Positions 36,734 through 46,652 are shown, numbered from the stretch's first letter. The stretch: 64,000 bases of DNA from Candidatus Methylopumilus turicensis (GCF_000953015.1 NZ_LN794158.1:248001-312000), one strand, 5' to 3'. The notes: generated from the letters alone by a model not told the origin. Program-made: numbers and translations.

Positions 36734-38677
36734 TTGTCCGCGTCAGATTCAAAACTCAATTTTATCTTTTCCGAAAAAGGGCCGCTCGCAGAGGGCATCC
36801 CAGGATATCGCACGCGTCAACAACAGCTAGAAATGGCCTTGGCGATTGAAACGGCTATTCAAGAAAACAAACAATTAGTGGCTGAAGCGGGCACCGGCAC
36901 CGGCAAAACCTTTGCTTATTTAGTGCCAGCCTTACTTTCTGGCGGTAAAGTCATCGTTTCAACTGGTACCAAAACCCTGCAAGACCAATTATTTCATCGC
37001 GATTTGCCTGCCGTGCGTGATGCACTCAAAGTGCCTGTCACGGTTGAAATGCTTAAAGGCCGTGCTAATTACGTGTGTCATTTTCATTTAGAACGCTCAG
37101 CTAACGAAGGCCGTTTTGTTTCGCGTGAAGATGCCAACTATGTCCATGTAATTCGCAACTTTGTTGAGAACAGTAAAACAGGCGACAAAGCCGAGTTAAT
37201 TGAAGTTCCAGAGAACGCGACCATTTGGCCCAGTGTGACCTCGACACGTGATAACTGCATGGGGCAAGAATGTAATTTTTACAAAGATTGTTTTGTGATG
37301 GATGCCCGCAAAAGGGCGTTAGCTGCTGATGTGGTGGTGGTGAATCATCATCTATTTTTTGCAGATGTGATGTTGCGCGATGAAGGCGTGTCTGAATTAT
37401 TGCCATCAGCCAATACGGTGATCTTTGACGAAGCCCATCAATTGCCTGAAGTGGCGGGACTATTCTTTGGTGAAGATGTTTCGACTAGTCAGCTTTTAGA
37501 GTTAGCACGTGATGCTGAGGCTGAATACATCACTACCGCTAAAGATTGTCCTGCTTTGCAAGAAGCCGCCAATGCGCTAGAAAAATCCGTCCGAGATTTT
37601 AGGCTGGTATTTGCTTATGAAGGCTCTCGTATGCCTGTGCAAAAAGCCTTGGCTTTGAAGGGTTTTGATAGCGCTTATATTGAGATGCAAGCCAAGCTTC
37701 AAGCCTTGACCAATGTATTAGAAACGCAAGCCCCGCGTGACCCTGCACTCGAAAATTGCTGGCAACGTGGCGCAGGACTAATGGTGCAATTGCAACGCTG
37801 GCTTGCCGCTGAAAATGCTAACTTAGTGCGCTGGGTGGAAGTTTTTACACAAAGCGTTCAGCTTCATGCCACGCCTTTATCGGTGGCTGAAGGTTTTGGT
37901 AAGCAACTGAACGCATCGCCACGTGCTTGGATTTTTACTTCAGCCACGCTCGCGGTAAAAAGTGACTTTAGTCATTACATCGGCCAAATGGGTTTGAGTA
38001 ATGCCAACACAGGTTATTGGGAAAGCCCGTTTGATTATGGCAAGCAAGCCCTTTTTTATGTGCCAGAAAATATGCCAGAGCCGAATAGCCCAGGCTATTC
38101 CGCAGCGGTTGCGACGGTGGCGTTACCTGTCATTCAAGCCAGTGGAGGACGTGCCTTTGTTTTGTGCACATCATTAAGAGCCATGCGTGAAATTCATGCT
38201 TTACTCAAAGATGCGTTTGAACAAAATGGCATTGAATATCCATTGATGATGCAGGGCGAAAGTTCACGAAGCGAATTGCTAGAGCGTTTCCGTAAGCGCG
38301 GCAATGCTGTGCTGGTGGGTAGTCAAAGCTTTTGGGAGGGTGTGGACGTTCGCGGCGAAGCGCTTTCCTGCGTGATTATCGACAAACTCCCTTTTGCTCC
38401 ACCTGATGATCCTGTGCTGGCTGCGCGTATCGACAAGATGAATGAAGAAGGCAAAAATGCCTTTATGGAATATCAATTGCCTTATGCGGTGATTACGCTC
38501 AAGCAGGGTGCAGGTCGATTAATTCGAGATGAAGCGGATAGTGGCGTACTCATGATTTGCGACCCGCGTTTGATTTCTAAGCCTTATGGTCGCCGCATTT
38601 GGCAGAGCTTACCGCCATTTAAACGCTCACGCTTTTTGGCGGATGTGCAGGCGTTCTTTGAAAACATTAAGCATTAA
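36734..38677 (+). CDS. yoaA: ATP-dependent DNA helicase, DinG/YoaA family
   Basis: A 647-residue XPD-like superfamily 2 helicase with an iron-sulfur cluster. Walker A AEAGTGTGKTFAYLVPALL is near residue 50. The four cluster cysteines appear in RANYVCHFHL and DNCMGQECNFYKDC, and the Walker B box is FDEAHQLPEV. C-terminal helicase motifs are GSQSFWEGVDVRGEAL and LKQGAGRLIRDEADSG. Length fits YoaA (636) better than DinG (716). YoaA helps replication-damage repair with the chi subunit of the polymerase III holoenzyme. The start is taken as TTG at 36734. Confidence 0.92.
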   Translation: MSASDSKLNFIFSEKGPLAEGIPGYRTRQQQLEMALAIETAIQENKQLVAEAGTGTGKTFAYLVPALLSGGKVIVSTGTKTLQDQLFHRDLPAVRDALKVPVTVEMLKGRANYVCHFHLERSANEGRFVSREDANYVHVIRNFVENSKTGDKAELIEVPENATIWPSVTSTRDNCMGQECNFYKDCFVMDARKRALAADVVVVNHHLFFADVMLRDEGVSELLPSANTVIFDEAHQLPEVAGLFFGEDVSTSQLLELARDAEAEYITTAKDCPALQEAANALEKSVRDFRLVFAYEGSRMPVQKALALKGFDSAYIEMQAKLQALTNVLETQAPRDPALENCWQRGAGLMVQLQRWLAAENANLVRWVEVFTQSVQLHATPLSVAEGFGKQLNASPRAWIFTSATLAVKSDFSHYIGQMGLSNANTGYWESPFDYGKQALFYVPENMPEPNSPGYSAAVATVALPVIQASGGRAFVLCTSLRAMREIHALLKDAFEQNGIEYPLMMQGESSRSELLERFRKRGNAVLVGSQSFWEGVDVRGEALSCVIIDKLPFAPPDDPVLAARIDKMNEEGKNAFMEYQLPYAVITLKQGAGRLIRDEADSGVLMICDPRLISKPYGRRIWQSLPPFKRSRFLADVQAFFENIKH

Positions 38678-38680
38678 AAG

Positions 38681-38899
38681 CTAGCGCTGACGAAGCGGCT
38701 TAAGCAAGTCTGATAATCCGTTGTGGTCGATTTCTTGCATCAGTTGCAATAATCGGCCAATCTCTCCTGGTGGAAACCCCTCACGCGCAAACCAATTAAG
38801 ATAGTTGCCAGGTAAGTCGGCAATTATGCGACCTTTGTGTTTGCCGAACGGCATTTCCATGCTGACAAGTTTTTTAAGATCTTCGGGGTGCATTGCCAA
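38681..38899 (-). CDS. DUF3820 family protein
   Basis: A 72-residue cytosolic protein with the conserved MPFGKHKGRIIADLPGNYLNW core, followed by GFPPGEIGRLLQLMQEI. DUF3820 proteins are sometimes labelled quorum-sensing-regulated factors but have no proven activity. The Pro-Phe-Gly-Lys-His-Lys-Gly signature also occurs in exonuclease-associated domains. It converges with yoaA (3 bases) and follows the Trp-rich small gene by 9 bases. Confidence 0.85.
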   Translation of the reverse strand: MAMHPEDLKKLVSMEMPFGKHKGRIIADLPGNYLNWFAREGFPPGEIGRLLQLMQEIDHNGLSDLLKPLRQR

Positions 38900-38908
38900 T
38901 TATGCTGA

Positions 38909-39127
38909 TTAAAGCCAGCCAGCTTTCCAAAGTGTTTCGTCCGATAAAACACGCCAATGCAAGGTTTGATGACGTTTGCTCAGCACAGCTTCTAATGTCA
39001 CCTCGGTGACAATTTGCGGGTCAGTTTCATCTTGCGTGACGCGCACCACAATGAAATGCATTTCACGGTTTTGTGGAGCAGTGGCCGTCCATTTTGAGTG
39101 CAATAATTTTTTCGGACTAAGTGCCAT
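38909..39127 (-). CDS. Trp-rich small protein, TIGR02450 type
   Basis: A 72-residue basic protein: PKKLLHSKWTATAPQNREMHF, VTEVTLEAVLSKRHQTLHWRV and ETLWKAGWL. Four Trp, most near conserved Lys/Arg, match the TIGR02450 family of conserved small proteins, whose function is unknown. It is the first of a two-gene set with DUF3820 and is divergent from arfB by 77 bases. Confidence 0.85.
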   Translation of the reverse strand: MALSPKKLLHSKWTATAPQNREMHFIVVRVTQDETDPQIVTEVTLEAVLSKRHQTLHWRVLSDETLWKAGWL

Positions 39128-39204
39128 GTCGTGCCATCCAGTAAATAGCTTGTCAGTTTATCAGCCAAATGATTTTTGAGCAGTTTTCTTGTTAAAATCC
39201 AATC

Positions 39205-39630
39205 ATGAAACCAAGCCCTATTCTCATTCCAGAAAGTGAATACGTGCTCACCGCGATGCGCTCGCAGGGTGCGGGTGGGCAAAATGTGAACAAGGTATCT
39301 AGCGCCATTCATTTGCGCTTTGATATTCGGGCTTCATCGCTATCGCTGCCGCATCAATTGCGCCTCATGGCACTCCGCGATTCTCGTATTACAGCGGAAG
39401 GAGTGTTGATTATTAAAGCGCAACAGCATCGCAGCCAAGAACTCAACAAACAAGATGCGATTGAGCGACTTCATGCGCTGGTGAATAGTGTGGCAAAAGC
39501 GCCTGAAATAAGAAGACCAACAAGGCCAACCCTAGGCTCACAAAAAAGACGGCTCGCGAGCAAAAGTCAGCGTGGTGAAATCAAAGCCAATCGTACCCGC
39601 TTGGGTTATGGCAAAATAGAGGCTGATTAA
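39205..39630 (+). CDS. arfB: Alternative ribosome-rescue factor ArfB
   Basis: A 141-residue stand-alone peptidyl-tRNA hydrolase that frees ribosomes stalled on non-stop mRNA. The catalytic GGQ is in RSQGAGGQNVNKVSSAIHL (residues ~15-33). A basic C-terminal tail (QKRRLASKSQRGEIKANRTR) inserts into the empty mRNA channel in known ArfB. Length equals E. coli YaeJ (140). It begins a plus-strand run ahead of tsaB, 26 bases away. Confidence 0.94.
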   Translation: MKPSPILIPESEYVLTAMRSQGAGGQNVNKVSSAIHLRFDIRASSLSLPHQLRLMALRDSRITAEGVLIIKAQQHRSQELNKQDAIERLHALVNSVAKAPEIRRPTRPTLGSQKRRLASKSQRGEIKANRTRLGYGKIEAD

Positions 39631-39656
39631 CCTTTCACGTTTTTATGTAGAGCCTT

Positions 39657-40346
39657 ATGCAAATCCTCGCCATCGACACTTCCACTGAATTTTTGTCATT
39701 AGCCTTGTGGCTGGATGGCCGTGTGTTGTCGCGCGATATTCATGCCGGGCAAACGCATTCACAGCAGATTTTGCCCACTCTCCGCGAATTGCTTGATGAA
39801 GCGAATATCGAATTAACAGCGCTAGATGGTATTGCTTTTGGGGCTGGCCCCGGTTCTTTTACAGGTTTGCGTATTGCTTGCGGCGTGGCACAAGGCTTGG
39901 CATTTGGTGCCAACTTGCCAGTAGTCGCGGTGAGCACATTACAGGCCTTGGCCCAGCAAAGCGGGGCAGATAAAGTAATCGCCTGCCTCGATGCACGTAT
40001 GGGGGAAATCTACCATGCGGCTTATGAGAAGCAAAACAATGCCTGGATTGAGGTGAGCGCCCCAGCATTATTTAAGCCTGAAGAAGCACCCAAAGTAACT
40101 GGTAATGATTGGGTGGGGGTAGGCACGGGTTGGCTAGTTTATCCTGAGGTATTGCAAACTGTGTATGGCGAGCAATTGCGCGAAATGCCCAAGCCTGACC
40201 ATAGCTCACATCCAACTGCTACCTCCATTGCAGAACTCGCTTTACCCACTTTTGAGGCAGGCTTGGCACGACCAGCCCATGAAGCTGCACCGATTTATAT
40301 CCGCAACAAAGTCGCGCTTAAAATGAGCGAACGGGTAAACCGCTAA
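39657..40346 (+). CDS. tsaB: tRNA t6A synthesis protein TsaB
   Basis: A 229-residue ASKHA-fold partner of TsaD in the t6A37 threonylcarbamoyl transfer. MQILAIDTSTEFLSLALWLDG starts the first strand pair, and GAGPGSFTGLRIACGVAQGLA is the family hallmark. It is one base from rimI, the usual pairing. TsaC of the same pathway is at 2796. Normal length. Confidence 0.95.
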   Translation: MQILAIDTSTEFLSLALWLDGRVLSRDIHAGQTHSQQILPTLRELLDEANIELTALDGIAFGAGPGSFTGLRIACGVAQGLAFGANLPVVAVSTLQALAQQSGADKVIACLDARMGEIYHAAYEKQNNAWIEVSAPALFKPEEAPKVTGNDWVGVGTGWLVYPEVLQTVYGEQLREMPKPDHSSHPTATSIAELALPTFEAGLARPAHEAAPIYIRNKVALKMSERVNR

Positions 40347-40347
40347 C

Positions 40348-40812
40348 ATGAACGCGCCGTTAAATCAGCCGAATGTCAGTTTTCGGGAAATGCAGATTGA
40401 CGATTTGGACGCTGTTATCCAAATCGAAACCGTCAACTTTCCTTTCCCTTGGACTGCGGGTAATTTCAAAGACTCCATCAACTCAGGGCACATTTGCTTG
40501 GTGTTGGAGATTGATGAATTGATGATTGGCTATGCCATCTTGATGATGGTGCTCGATGAAGCGCACTTGCTTAATATTAGTATTTCAGCGGATTGGAAAG
40601 GCAAAGGCTGGGGACGTCATCTGCTTAACCACATGATGCAAATCAGCCGCGAACAAGGCGGCCTCAATATGTTTTTAGAAGTGCGCCCATCGAATGTTTC
40701 TGCCATCACGCTTTATGAAAGCATAGGCTTTAATGAAATGGGCGTTCGCCCTGGCTACTACCCAGCGCACAATGGCCGAGAAAACGCGGTATTAATGGGA
40801 GTCGCGCTATGA
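40348..40812 (+). CDS. rimI: Ribosomal protein S18 alanine N-acetyltransferase (RimI)
   Basis: A 154-residue GNAT acetyltransferase. The acetyl-CoA loop appears in SADWKGKGWGRHLLNHMM, preceded by LLNISI. LEVRPSNVSAITLYESIGF is the typical RimI continuation. The N-terminal NFPFPWTAGNFKDSINSG is likewise typical. It lies one base after tsaB, and its last codons overlap the next gene by 4 bases. Confidence 0.93.
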   Translation: MNAPLNQPNVSFREMQIDDLDAVIQIETVNFPFPWTAGNFKDSINSGHICLVLEIDELMIGYAILMMVLDEAHLLNISISADWKGKGWGRHLLNHMMQISREQGGLNMFLEVRPSNVSAITLYESIGFNEMGVRPGYYPAHNGRENAVLMGVAL

Positions 40813-41471
40813 GTTTGACCCGTGAAGATATGTTGCGCGAATTAGAACTATTGCCTGTGTGGCGCTTAAATGGGACTCTAGAAGCTAAGCAGGAAGCGGC
40901 TGATGCGACTGTTGCGCCACCAATAGAACCGGTTGTTGAATTGATGGCTGAAATAAAAGAAGAGCCAACACAAGCATTAGCAACTCAAGACCTAGAAACT
41001 CAAGCGCCTGAAATTCAAGCACCAGCTTTACCCGATATTGCGAATATGGATTGGGCAGAACTCAAACAATTCGTGGTGGGCACTGGAGACCAAAATGCCG
41101 AATGGGTGTTTGTGGGCGATGTGCCTACCGATGGCGATACAGGCGTATTGCTCGATAAAATGCTCATCGCCATTCAGCTACAGCGTGGCAAAAATGTGTA
41201 CCTCACACCGCTATCTGAACCAGATTATTTCAAACGCCAAATCGCACTCATTCAGCCAAAATTGATTGTCGCTTTTGGTGAAAAAGCCGCCCAAACTTTG
41301 CTGGTCTCAAATGAGCCGCTCGATGCCTTGCGTGACACAGTTCATCAATATCAAGGTATTTCTTTTGTGGTTAGCTACGCACCATCTCACTTGCTAGAAC
41401 ACACGCAAGACAAAGCTAAAGCTTGGGCAGATTTGTGTTTAGCGCGAAGCACAATGGAAACCTTTAAATAG
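40809..41471 (+). CDS. Uracil-DNA-glycosylase-fold protein, probably non-catalytic; possible polymerase III psi
   Basis: A 220-residue protein in three parts. Residues 1-22 (SLTREDMLRELELLPVWRLNG) look like the chi-binding N-terminus of E. coli HolD (psi), which reads LQQLGITQWSLRRP. Residues ~26-78 are an Ala/Glu/Gln/Pro linker with repeated QAPEIQAP-like units. Residues ~80-220 follow the family 4 uracil-glycosylase fold (WVFVGDVPT, LLDKMLIAIQLQRGKNVYLT, LIQPKLIVAFGEKAAQTLL, SYAPSHLLEHTQDKAKAW). The catalytic GEAPG box is GDVPT, and the four cluster cysteines are missing. It is overlapped by rimI, and E. coli holD also adjoins rimI. A psi role is inference; a divergent glycosylase is the alternative. 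Confidence 0.7.
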   Translation: MSLTREDMLRELELLPVWRLNGTLEAKQEAADATVAPPIEPVVELMAEIKEEPTQALATQDLETQAPEIQAPALPDIANMDWAELKQFVVGTGDQNAEWVFVGDVPTDGDTGVLLDKMLIAIQLQRGKNVYLTPLSEPDYFKRQIALIQPKLIVAFGEKAAQTLLVSNEPLDALRDTVHQYQGISFVVSYAPSHLLEHTQDKAKAWADLCLARSTMETFK

Positions 41472-41539
41472 GCTGACGCTGAGTTGATTTAGCTATAAAA
41501 TTCCACCCCTTATTACTTGTTACTTGAAAAGAAGTCGTT

Positions 41540-43252
41540 ATGCGCGCCTCACAGTTTTTTATTGCCACTCAAAAAGAAGCTCCACAAGAAGCGGAGCTTG
41601 CTAGCCATCGCTTAATGTTGCGCGCTGGGTTTATTAAGCGTTTAGGTTCTGGTCTTTACACTTGGATGCCACTTGGTTTGCGTGTGTTGCGCAAAGTGGA
41701 AGCGGTGGTGCGTGATGAGATGAATAAGGCCGGCGCGCTAGAGCTTTTGATGCCTGCCGTTCAGCCAAAAGAGTTGTGGGAAGAAACCGGTCGCTGGGCG
41801 GTGTTTGGCCCACAAATGCTCAAGATTAACGATAGACATGAGCGCGAGTTTTGCTTTGGTCCAACGCATGAAGAGGTGATTACCGATATCGCCCGCCGTG
41901 AGATTAAGAGTTATAAGCAATTGCCGCTTAATTTTTACCAAGTACAAACCAAGTTCCGTGACGAGATTCGCCCACGTTTTGGGGTGATGCGTGCACGCGA
42001 ATTTATGATGAAAGATGCGTATTCATTCCATACCAATTTAGCTTCGCTTGAGCAAACTTACGCGCGTATGTTCCAAGCTTATTCAAATGTATTTACCCGT
42101 TTAGGCTTGGAGTTCCGCGCTGTGCGTGCTGATACTGGCGCGATTGGCGGCGATGGTTCACATGAGTTTCATGTATTGGCTGATTCTGGTGAAGATGGTT
42201 TGGCGTATTGCCCAAATTCAGATTACGCGGCAAACGTGGAATTGGCTGAAGCCCTCGCACCAAGCACGCCACGTGCGGCGGCTAGCGAAGAAATGAAGTT
42301 AGTAGAAACGCCAAAACAAACGACCTGCGAAGCCGTTGCAGAATTATTAGGCGTGAGCTTGCAACGCACGGTGAAATCCATCGCGTTAATGGCGAATGAC
42401 AAGTTCTATTTGCTCTTGCTGCGTGGCGACCACAGCTTAAATGAGATTAAAGTTGGCAAGTTAGAAGGCTTGGCTGATTTCCGTTTTGCAACGCCTGAAG
42501 AAGTGCGTGCGAATTTGAATGATTGCCCGCCTGGCTTTATCGGTCCGGTAAAAGTGGGTGCGAATGTGACAGTGATTGCGGACCGCACAGTAGCTACGAT
42601 GAGCGATTTTATTTGCGGTGCAAACCAACCAAAACTCCATTTATCAGGCGTGAACTTTGGCCGTGATTTGCCAGAGCCTAGTTTGGTGGCAGATATTCGT
42701 AATGTGATTGATGGCGATGCGAGCCCAGATGGCAAGGGCGTTTTGGCTTTATGTCGCGGGATTGAAGTAGGTCATATTTTCCAATTACGCACTAAGTACG
42801 CACAAGCGATGAATGCGACTTACCTTGATGAGCAAGGTCAAACGCAAGTCATGGAAATGGGTTGTTATGGCATCGGCGTATCACGTATTGTGGGCGCGGC
42901 GATTGAGCAGGGTAACGATGAGCGCGGAATTGTGTTCCCAACCAGCCTTGCGCCTTTCCAAGTGGCGATTGCACCAATTGGCATGGATAAGAGTGACGCG
43001 GTAAAAGAGGCCGCGACCAAGCTTTATAATGATTTGCTTGCGGCGGGTGTGGATGTTTTACTGGATGACCGCGGTGAGCGACCAGGTGTCATGTTTGCGG
43101 AGATGGAGCTGATTGGGATTCCGCATCGTATTGTGATTGGTGACCGTGGTTTGAAAGAAAACCAAGTGGAATATCAAGCGCGTACCTCCACTGAAGCACA
43201 ATTGATTCCGCTTGATGAAGTGTTTGGATTTATCACCAACACATTGCGCTGA
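41540..43252 (+). CDS. proS: Prolyl-tRNA synthetase
   Basis: A 570-residue class II synthetase of the bacterial type. [21 protein letters not shown] starts the catalytic domain. Motif 2 lies in [22 protein letters not shown], and a YbaK-like editing domain (residues ~230-400: [21 protein letters not shown]) is inserted. Motif 3 is [17 protein letters not shown], and the anticodon-binding domain ends in [11 protein letters not shown]. It starts 68 bases after the psi-like gene and is followed by a transglycosylase 16 bases later. Normal length (572 in E. coli). Confidence 0.98.
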   Translation: MRASQFFIATQKEAPQEAELASHRLMLRAGFIKRLGSGLYTWMPLGLRVLRKVEAVVRDEMNKAGALELLMPAVQPKELWEETGRWAVFGPQMLKINDRHEREFCFGPTHEEVITDIARREIKSYKQLPLNFYQVQTKFRDEIRPRFGVMRAREFMMKDAYSFHTNLASLEQTYARMFQAYSNVFTRLGLEFRAVRADTGAIGGDGSHEFHVLADSGEDGLAYCPNSDYAANVELAEALAPSTPRAAASEEMKLVETPKQTTCEAVAELLGVSLQRTVKSIALMANDKFYLLLLRGDHSLNEIKVGKLEGLADFRFATPEEVRANLNDCPPGFIGPVKVGANVTVIADRTVATMSDFICGANQPKLHLSGVNFGRDLPEPSLVADIRNVIDGDASPDGKGVLALCRGIEVGHIFQLRTKYAQAMNATYLDEQGQTQVMEMGCYGIGVSRIVGAAIEQGNDERGIVFPTSLAPFQVAIAPIGMDKSDAVKEAATKLYNDLLAAGVDVLLDDRGERPGVMFAEMELIGIPHRIVIGDRGLKENQVEYQARTSTEAQLIPLDEVFGFITNTLR

Positions 43253-43268
43253 GTGAGCAGGGTAAATT

Positions 43269-43868
43269 ATGCAAAAGCGCTTTTGTATAATTGCCCTATT
43301 TTTTAGTGCTTATTTAATCAGTCATTTTGCCTTTGCAGGGGCTCAGCAAGAGGAGCCCCTATCTAATAGCGTCAAATCCTTGATGCAACAATCGGTCAGC
43401 GATCGTGCCGTGCCTAAGTTGTTTTTTAGCAATGAAGTTGAAGCCCAAAAATGGCTGGATACCATGTCCGAACGCCTCAAAAAGCGTATGCCAGATCAAT
43501 CCTTGCGTGAAGATTTTTTACGTACAGTGCATTACGAAGCCACCCGTGCAGGCTTAGATCCGCAGTTAGTATTGGGCCTAATTCAAGTAGAAAGTGGCTT
43601 TAAGAAGTATGCAGTTTCATCCGTTGGCGCGCGCGGTTTTATGCAAGTGATGCCATTTTGGGTAAATAGCATAGGCTCGCCTGAGCATGATTTGTTTCAT
43701 TTACGACTCAATTTGCGCTATGGCTGCACGATATTAAGGCACTATCTAGACATTGAGCATGGGGATTTATACCGTGCTTTAGGTCGATATAATGGCAGTT
43801 TAGGTCAGCCACAATATCCTAATGCGGTGCTCGGAGTCTGGCGTCGTTATTGGAGTTACGCGCATTAG
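43269..43868 (+). CDS. Lytic transglycosylase (SLT domain)
   Basis: A 199-residue secreted muramidase-like enzyme with a signal peptide (RFCIIALFFSAYLISHFAFAG). In the SLT domain the catalytic Glu is in LGLIQVESGFKKYAVSSVGARG, then GFMQVMPFW and the closing ALGRYNGSLGQPQYPNAVLGVW. It cleaves glycan strands to form anhydromuramyl ends. It lies 16 bases after proS, a common betaproteobacterial pairing. Confidence 0.92.
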   Translation: MQKRFCIIALFFSAYLISHFAFAGAQQEEPLSNSVKSLMQQSVSDRAVPKLFFSNEVEAQKWLDTMSERLKKRMPDQSLREDFLRTVHYEATRAGLDPQLVLGLIQVESGFKKYAVSSVGARGFMQVMPFWVNSIGSPEHDLFHLRLNLRYGCTILRHYLDIEHGDLYRALGRYNGSLGQPQYPNAVLGVWRRYWSYAH

Positions 43869-44074
43869 GCAGTATTTTCACAGATTTTCTCTGCACTTAT
43901 TTAGTGCAAATAGTTTACACATTCCTCTTTTTCGTACTAGTATCACATTCAGCGGTTTTGATGGTGCAACAGCACTACAACGAAATAAACGCTTTTGCAC
44001 CTGTCGCTATAGCTGTTCTATTTTTTAAATTTTAACTAGAAGTAAAAATAGAAGTACAACTAGAGGAGATAAGC

Positions 44075-44578
44075 ATGTCTAAAGTAACTGCACTATCTGT
44101 AAGTATCGCTTTGCTTGGTGGTCTATGGGCGTTTCTAGCATTAGGTCCATTGGCCGGTTCCGTTTTAGTTTGGGCCGGCTTTATTGCTTGGGGAAGTTTC
44201 TTCCATTCTGGTGGTGACGCTGCTGCACTTCAAAAAACAATCGTCGGAATGATTTATGGTGCTGTCATCGCTGGTGTTGCCTTGTACTTGGTTGGCTTGA
44301 ACCCATTAGGTTTAGCCGCTCCAGTGGGTCCAGCCGTTTATATCGCCGTGACAGTCTTTTTCTTAGTCATCGTTGCCAATATTGAACCACTTTCATGCGT
44401 GCCAGCCAACGTATATGGCTATGCAGCAACGGCAGCTTATGCCTTACAAACAGCAAATGCAGGGAGTGTAACAGCCACTGATCTGACTAACCCAGTGGTA
44501 TTAGTGGCAGTTTCAGCGGTGCTTGGTGCTGTGTTTGGTTTGATATCAGGCAAGCTTGCAGGGGCATTAGGGAAATAA
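44075..44578 (+). CDS. DUF1097 family membrane protein
   Basis: A 167-residue inner-membrane protein with five to six hydrophobic segments: ALSVSIALLGGLWAFLALGPL, VLVWAGFIAWGSFF, GMIYGAVIAGVALYLVG, VYIAVTVFFLVIVAN and VLGAVFGLISGKLAGALG. The WGSFFHSGGD segment after helix 2 is characteristic of DUF1097. Function unknown. A good ribosome site (AGAGGAG) precedes the ATG, and a strong terminator follows at 44601, so it is probably monocistronic. The 200 bases upstream hold no other gene. Confidence 0.8.
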   Translation: MSKVTALSVSIALLGGLWAFLALGPLAGSVLVWAGFIAWGSFFHSGGDAAALQKTIVGMIYGAVIAGVALYLVGLNPLGLAAPVGPAVYIAVTVFFLVIVANIEPLSCVPANVYGYAATAAYALQTANAGSVTATDLTNPVVLVAVSAVLGAVFGLISGKLAGALGK

Positions 44579-44600
44579 GCATTTCACATCACTTAAATTA

Positions 44601-44627
44601 AAAAAACCGCCTTTGGGCGGTTTTTTT
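44601..44627 (+). terminator. Intrinsic terminator after the DUF1097 gene
   Basis: A run of A, CCGCC, loop TTTG, GGCGG, then seven T. The A and T runs make it useful on both strands, so it also suits the convergent gene ending at 44658. Confidence 0.85.
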
Positions 44628-44657
44628 ATTGGCTGATATATAGCGATTTAATGATGC

Positions 44658-45545
44658 TTATCTGGCTAAATCGGACACCTTAAAGCCATAAAAAGTACCA
44701 AATTCACTCTCAGGTTCGTGATACACAAAGAACAAACCGTTTGTATAACCGAGCCCAGCGATGTGGTTTTGTGAGCGCAGTTTCAATGTGCTTGGTAAAG
44801 CACTCTTGGCCACAAAGCTACCTTTAATATCGAACACCAAGACTGCTTTGTGATCGACGTCTAACAAGGCAAGCTCTTCGCCTTTAATGCCTGTATAGGC
44901 AACATAATAGTCAGTGATATCATCAAATTGAACACCGGCTGTTTTTAGGTCGAGTTTAATCTCTTCTACTTTTTCATCTTTATTTAAATCAACCACCCAC
45001 ACCAAATTACTGCGGCCTTGTTTGGCGTAATAAAGGTTGGTTTCAGGGTTATGAGTTGGAATGGTCGAAGCGTCGCCAAATGCCGCATTAAAGCCCGAAA
45101 TGTCTTTAGAGTTTCCCGTGAGGTTGCCTTTGTCATCAAGCTCTAATGAAAAAAGGCCGGTATTTGGAGAGAAGCCTGCATTGCTAGAGATGTTGTAAGT
45201 AATCGTCTCAAGTTGTTTGGTGACTTGATTGAAGTAAATCGAGCGATTGTCATAGCCAGGTTTTGCGGATTGAATATACTGACCGCCATCACCATAAACA
45301 TGCACCTGTGATTTTGAAATCGGCGCTTCCATTTCTGAGCCCATCGGCGCTAAGCCGCCATCTGCCACATAGTAACGTTGATGAATCGGCACGTAAGCGA
45401 TTGACATGGGTTTAGAGCTTGGCATTTTAGCGAGGGTGATTTTAGTCACGACTTCAGCTTCAGGCAAAACAGCCGCTTGGGCTTGAAGCCCAATTAAAGG
45501 CAAGCATAAAAGACTCAGGCTAGATAATGATTTTAGAATTTTCAT
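44658..45545 (-). CDS. Secreted protein of unknown function, probable beta-propeller
   Basis: A 295-residue exported protein I do not recognise. The signal peptide is MKILKSLSSLSLLCLPLIGLQ (ending near AQA). The rest is beta-rich, with spaced phrases such as IAYVPIHQRYYVADGG, YFNQVTKQLETITYN, LFSLELDDKGN and NLVWVVDLNKDE. LALLDVDHKAVLVFD follows the same pattern, as expected of a propeller or NHL-type repeat. The start at 45545 is chosen for the signal peptide; 15 more in-frame codons upstream are basic and unlike one. It lies 69 bases downstream of queA. No catalytic motif is seen. Confidence 0.75.
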   Translation of the reverse strand: MKILKSLSSLSLLCLPLIGLQAQAAVLPEAEVVTKITLAKMPSSKPMSIAYVPIHQRYYVADGGLAPMGSEMEAPISKSQVHVYGDGGQYIQSAKPGYDNRSIYFNQVTKQLETITYNISSNAGFSPNTGLFSLELDDKGNLTGNSKDISGFNAAFGDASTIPTHNPETNLYYAKQGRSNLVWVVDLNKDEKVEEIKLDLKTAGVQFDDITDYYVAYTGIKGEELALLDVDHKAVLVFDIKGSFVAKSALPSTLKLRSQNHIAGLGYTNGLFFVYHEPESEFGTFYGFKVSDLAR

Positions 45546-45614
45546 AAACGCTTTCTTCTTACGGTGAACACATTGTCGTTTAGTGGGCACAACTTCTCTT
45601 GAAGAGTTCCCAGT

Positions 45615-46652
45615 TTATTGTCTTGTCTCGGTTCGCTCTAGTAACATCGCGTCGCCGTAGCTAAAGAAACGGTACTTTTGTTCGATCGCGTGTTGGTAGG
45701 CTTTTTGGATATTTTCCAAACCAGCAAAGGCTGACACTAACATCAGTAAGGTGCTTTTTGGTAAATGGAAGTTGGTCAGCAATCTATCCACCACTTTGAA
45801 TTGATAGCCTGGGGTAATAAAAATATCGGTTTCACCATTACCAGCCACTAGCTCACCAGAGCGCGCCGCACTCTCAAGCGCCCTAAGGACTGTGGTGCCA
45901 ACCGCGGTGACTTTTTTGCCTGCATTATGCGTAGATTGAATTAAGGCCAGCGTTTCTGCGGGCACGGAATAAAGCTCAGAATGCATTTTATGCTCGTTGA
46001 TATCATCGACACGCACAGGTTGAAAAGTTCCGGCGCCAACGTGGAGTGTCACATAAGCGACATTCACGCCTTGCGCTTTTAAACGTTCAATTACTTCCTC
46101 ATCAAAATGCAGGCCTGCTGTTGGCGCCGCCACAGCGCCTGGGTCCTTGGCAAAGACAGTTTGGTAACGCTCATCATCAAACTCATCTGCGGCATGCGTA
46201 ATATAAGGTGGCAAAGGCAGTGCGCCGTATTCATCTAGCAAATCTAAAATAGGGCGTGGTGAATCAATACGCAGTAAAAAAAGGTCATCCTGACGCGCTT
46301 CCACCTCAGCTTCAAAAGCATTCGCAAAAATCAAACGTGCGCCAGGCTTGGGTGATTTAGACGCACGAACATGTGCCAACACATGATGCTCATCAATAAT
46401 GCGCTCAAATAAGGCTTCAATCGCACCACCTGATGCTTTCTGCCCAGCAAGGCGCGCCTTGATGACTTTAGTATTGTTAAAAATCAGTAAATCACCTGCA
46501 TCAATGAATTGGCAGATATCAATAAAGTGCTCGTCACTGATGATGCCGCTATTGCCATTGAGTCTCAGTAATCTACTGGCTGAGCGCTCTTTGGTTGGAA
46601 ATTGTGCAATCAGCTCCGTTGGTAAATAAAAATCGAATTCAGTAGTTCGCAT
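45615..46652 (-). CDS. queA: S-adenosylmethionine:tRNA ribosyltransferase-isomerase
   Basis: A 345-residue enzyme that makes epoxyqueuosine from preQ1-tRNA in the queuosine pathway. It begins [19 protein letters not shown] and contains [34 protein letters not shown] and [34 protein letters not shown] is also present. These are the standard QueA blocks in the right order, at normal length. The tgt gene is not adjacent. It is divergent from tRNA-Leu by 35 bases. Confidence 0.97.
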   Translation of the reverse strand: MRTTEFDFYLPTELIAQFPTKERSASRLLRLNGNSGIISDEHFIDICQFIDAGDLLIFNNTKVIKARLAGQKASGGAIEALFERIIDEHHVLAHVRASKSPKPGARLIFANAFEAEVEARQDDLFLLRIDSPRPILDLLDEYGALPLPPYITHAADEFDDERYQTVFAKDPGAVAAPTAGLHFDEEVIERLKAQGVNVAYVTLHVGAGTFQPVRVDDINEHKMHSELYSVPAETLALIQSTHNAGKKVTAVGTTVLRALESAARSGELVAGNGETDIFITPGYQFKVVDRLLTNFHLPKSTLLMLVSAFAGLENIQKAYQHAIEQKYRFFSYGDAMLLERTETRQ

